A stretch of DNA of 7,298 nucleotides, from the NCBI GenBank assembly GCA_020630035.1, contig JAHDCB010000083.1:1-7298 (forward strand), given 5' to 3'. Each line of letters begins with the position of its first letter. The stretch's first letter is position 1. Source of the stretch: Gammaproteobacteria bacterium (lineage in GTDB: Bacteria > Pseudomonadota > Gammaproteobacteria > Chromatiales > Chromatiaceae). Positions 5,399 through 7,298 of this stretch are shown piece by piece. The notes under the pieces are model-generated. The model was not told the origin of the DNA and did no database searches. It saw nothing but the letters and a program-made list of their open reading frames with translations. Position numbers and translations under genes: made by a program.

Positions 5399-6349
5399 AT
5401 GCACGTCACCAATCAGACTGTGCGGATCGTACTCGGTGTGATACGCAATGTAGCTGGTGAGGTGCTGATTGCACAGCGCGCAGCCACAGCACATCAAGGT
5501 GGTTTGTGGGAATTTCCAGGCGGGAAGTGCGAGGCAGGAGAGTCAGACGCAGAGGCACTGCAGCGTGAATTGCAGGAAGAAGTGGGTATTGTGGTGCAGC
5601 AACAATGTCCGCTGATTCAGATCTGGCACCGTTACCCGGATGTGCACCTGGTGTTACAAGTGCAGCAAGTCATCGCATGGGAGGGTGAAGCTGTCGGACG
5701 CGAAGGCCAGCCATTATGCTGGGTATTGCCACCAGATCTGCACCATTATGCTATGCCGGCAGCCAATCAGGCAATTATCCGGGCAGTGCAGTTGCCGGAT
5801 TGTTATGTCATTACGCCACCAGTCTGTGGCAATTTAACACGCTGGCTGGCTGGCTTGCGTCAGGTCTTGCTAAATGGGTACAGATTGATTCAATTGCGGG
5901 TTACTGACCTGAATCAGGCCGAATATACGGATCTGGTACAGGTGGCGACCGACTTATGTCAGGCAGCAGGTGCCATGCTGATGTTAAACACGTCGGCCAC
6001 ATTCGCGCAACAATGCCATGTACAGGGCCTGCATCTGAATAGTCAGCGCTTGTGGCGTTACCGGGAGCGTCCTGCCGGATTACGTTGGTTAGCGGCATCC
6101 TGCCACTCACCGGCTGATGTTCAGCAGGCCCAGGCAATAGGTGCTGACTTTGTGGTGCTTTCGCCAGTATTACCGACATTGAGCCATCCGCAGGCAAGCC
6201 CGCTGGGTTGGCGCAAATTTGCCCAATGGGTTGTATCTTCACAAATCCCGGTATATGCACTTGGTGGTATGGCAGCACACGATCTGCCACAAGCCCGGCA
6301 GATGGGTGCACAGGGCATTGCGGGTATTCGAGGGTTATGGTGTTCCTGA
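5399..6349 (+). CDS. Nudix hydrolase (MutT-like) fused to a degenerate ThiE-like domain
   Basis: The 316-residue protein has two domains. Residues 1-130 are a MutT-type Nudix hydrolase with a complete Nudix box, G42-x5-E48-x7-R56-E57-L-x-E60-E61-x-G63-I64, preceded by HQGGLWEFPGGK (32-43). MutT removes oxidised dGTP from the nucleotide pool, so a similar sanitising role is likely. Residues about 134-316 resemble thiamine phosphate synthase/TenI: YRLIQLR (161-167), GLHL (210-213), LAASCHSPADVQQAQAIGADFV (231-252), SPVLPT (255-260), ALGGM (287-291) and GIAGIRGLW (306-314). Key ThiE positions differ: the Lys after QLR is T169, the INDD aspartate is T198, the GQxD aspartate is about R217, and the Lys of PTxTK is H263, so TMP synthase activity is unlikely. 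The same domain fusion is familiar in Pseudomonas and other gammaproteobacteria. I chose ATG 5399 from the Nudix N terminus; in-frame GTG 5357 and TTG 5366 lie inside the hairpin. The SD is weak (GAAGA). Confidence 0.88.
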   Translation: MHVTNQTVRIVLGVIRNVAGEVLIAQRAATAHQGGLWEFPGGKCEAGESDAEALQRELQEEVGIVVQQQCPLIQIWHRYPDVHLVLQVQQVIAWEGEAVGREGQPLCWVLPPDLHHYAMPAANQAIIRAVQLPDCYVITPPVCGNLTRWLAGLRQVLLNGYRLIQLRVTDLNQAEYTDLVQVATDLCQAAGAMLMLNTSATFAQQCHVQGLHLNSQRLWRYRERPAGLRWLAASCHSPADVQQAQAIGADFVVLSPVLPTLSHPQASPLGWRKFAQWVVSSQIPVYALGGMAAHDLPQARQMGAQGIAGIRGLWCS

Positions 6350-6386
6350 TACAGCACAAATCAAAGACTTAACAAGTGGTAATGTG

Positions 6387-7283
6387 ATGTTGCCGATTGA
6401 AGATGCGATTGAACAATTTGTCGATAAGTTGTGGTTGGAACGTGGTCTGGCGACCAACACCCAGGCAGCATATCAATCTGATCTTAAGCATGCTCAGGTG
6501 TTTCTGGATACGCAGGGGACTGACTTGTTGCAGGCGACAACAGATCATTTGCTGGGTTATCTGACGAGTTTAACAACACAGGCGCGTCAGGCCAGTACCA
6601 GTGCCCGGCGTTTGTCGTGTTTGCGTCAGTTTTATCAGTTGGCAGTACGCGAAGGTTGGCTGCAGCAGGATCCGTCGGCTCTGCTGGAGGCACCGAAGCG
6701 TGCCCGGCAGTTGCCGGATGCGCTCAGTGAAGCGGAGGTTGAGGCGTTGCTGGCCGCACCTGATCTGAATAAACCAGAGGGACTGCGTGACCGGTGTATG
6801 CTGGAGTTGTTATATGCAACCGGACTGCGGGTGACGGAGCTGGTTGAGTTGACTGCCAGCCAGATCAGTCTGAATCAGGGATTGGTACAGGTTCAGGGAA
6901 AAGGGGGGAAGGAGCGGCTGGTGCCGATGGGCGATCTGGCACTGGACTGGATTGCTCGTTTTCAGCGCGAGGGCCGGCAGGATTTATTGAAGGGCAAACA
7001 ATGTAATGCGTTTTTTCCGACCCGGCGAGGTGCAGGGATGACTCGTCAGGCCTTCTGGTATCGTATCAAGCTGTATGCGCAGATCGCGAATATTCCGGCG
7101 GAGCGGTTGTCGCCACATACACTGCGGCATGCATTTGCCACCCATCTGGTGAATCATGGCGCTGATCTGCGTGTGGTGCAGTTATTGCTAGGGCACAGTG
7201 CGCTTTCCACGACGCAGATTTATACGCATGTGGCACAGGCGCGTCTGCAGAGCTTGTATCAGACACATCATCCTCGTGCCTGA
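6387..7283 (+). CDS. xerD: Site-specific tyrosine recombinase XerD
   Basis: XerD acts with XerC at the dif site, under FtsK control, to resolve chromosome dimers before cell division. The protein has 298 residues, the same as E. coli XerD. Residues about 1-90 are the SAM-like core-binding domain (FVDKLWLERGLATNTQAAY, 11-29), and about 108-298 the catalytic domain. All catalytic residues are visible at E. coli numbering: R148 in ATGLRVTEL, K172 in GKGGKERL, H244 and R247 in SPHTLRHAFATHL, H270 in LLGHSALSTTQ and nucleophile Y279 in IYTHVA. The C-terminal HHPRA is characteristic of XerD rather than XerC. ATG 6387 has a weak AAGTGG (6374-6379) upstream; the frame is open back to 6219 inside the Nudix/ThiE gene, but that extension is unlike XerD. 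It starts 37 nt after the preceding stop with no obvious terminator between. In E. coli xerD is followed by dsbC and recJ, but only 15 nt remain here. Confidence 0.96.
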   Translation: MLPIEDAIEQFVDKLWLERGLATNTQAAYQSDLKHAQVFLDTQGTDLLQATTDHLLGYLTSLTTQARQASTSARRLSCLRQFYQLAVREGWLQQDPSALLEAPKRARQLPDALSEAEVEALLAAPDLNKPEGLRDRCMLELLYATGLRVTELVELTASQISLNQGLVQVQGKGGKERLVPMGDLALDWIARFQREGRQDLLKGKQCNAFFPTRRGAGMTRQAFWYRIKLYAQIANIPAERLSPHTLRHAFATHLVNHGADLRVVQLLLGHSALSTTQIYTHVAQARLQSLYQTHHPRA

Positions 7284-7298
7284 GTATTATGCAACAGA

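Noticed and set aside
6219..6386. N-terminal extension of XerD into the Nudix/ThiE-like gene
   Set aside because: The 56 extra residues are the out-of-frame reading of the upstream gene; ATG 6387 gives exactly the E. coli XerD length.
7289..7298. Possible start of a further gene (ATGCAACAGA), for example dsbC, which follows xerD in E. coli
   Set aside because: Only three codons are visible and there is no clear ribosome binding site, so it cannot be supported.

Overview
The window looks like a compact chromosomal segment from a gammaproteobacterium. The evidence is gene content and protein similarity recalled by eye: XerD is the same length as the E. coli protein and carries all six catalytic residues at identical positions; IspF, DapA and PlsY are of gammaproteobacterial type; and there is a Nudix/ThiE-like fusion of the kind seen in Pseudomonas and relatives. 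A TusA–DsrE2 pair hints at a lineage that handles reactive sulfur, possibly a sulfur oxidiser, but this cannot be settled from the window. Base composition and codon use look even across it, and no insertion sequence, prophage, RNA gene or CRISPR array is visible.

Layout. Bases 1-416 on the minus strand hold the start of ftsY, whose C-terminal part runs off the left edge. From base 447 everything reads on the plus strand, with gaps of 54 nt or less: ispF (isoprenoid precursors), a catalytically dead dihydroorotase homologue (pyrX/pyrC' type), dapA (lysine and cell-wall diaminopimelate), an Rpn/YhgA-like putative PD-(D/E)XK nuclease with a perfect tandem RQEG repeat, plsY (phospholipid acylation), tusA and dsrE2 (sulfur transfer), a Nudix hydrolase fused to a degenerate ThiE-like domain, and xerD (chromosome dimer resolution). 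The first four plus-strand genes overlap or lie within 4 nt of one another and are probably translated from one message. The later genes are separated by 5-54 nt. A strong hairpin follows dsrE2.

How the genes relate. Most are housekeeping functions from unrelated pathways packed into one direction. Only tusA and dsrE2 form an evident functional pair, as carriers in a persulfide relay. The points most worth a second look are two protein domains that keep their fold signature but have lost catalytic residues (the dihydroorotase homologue and the ThiE-like half of the Nudix fusion), the Rpn-like gene placed 4 nt after dapA, and the hairpin between dsrE2 and the Nudix gene. I did not find a clearly new multi-gene system here.
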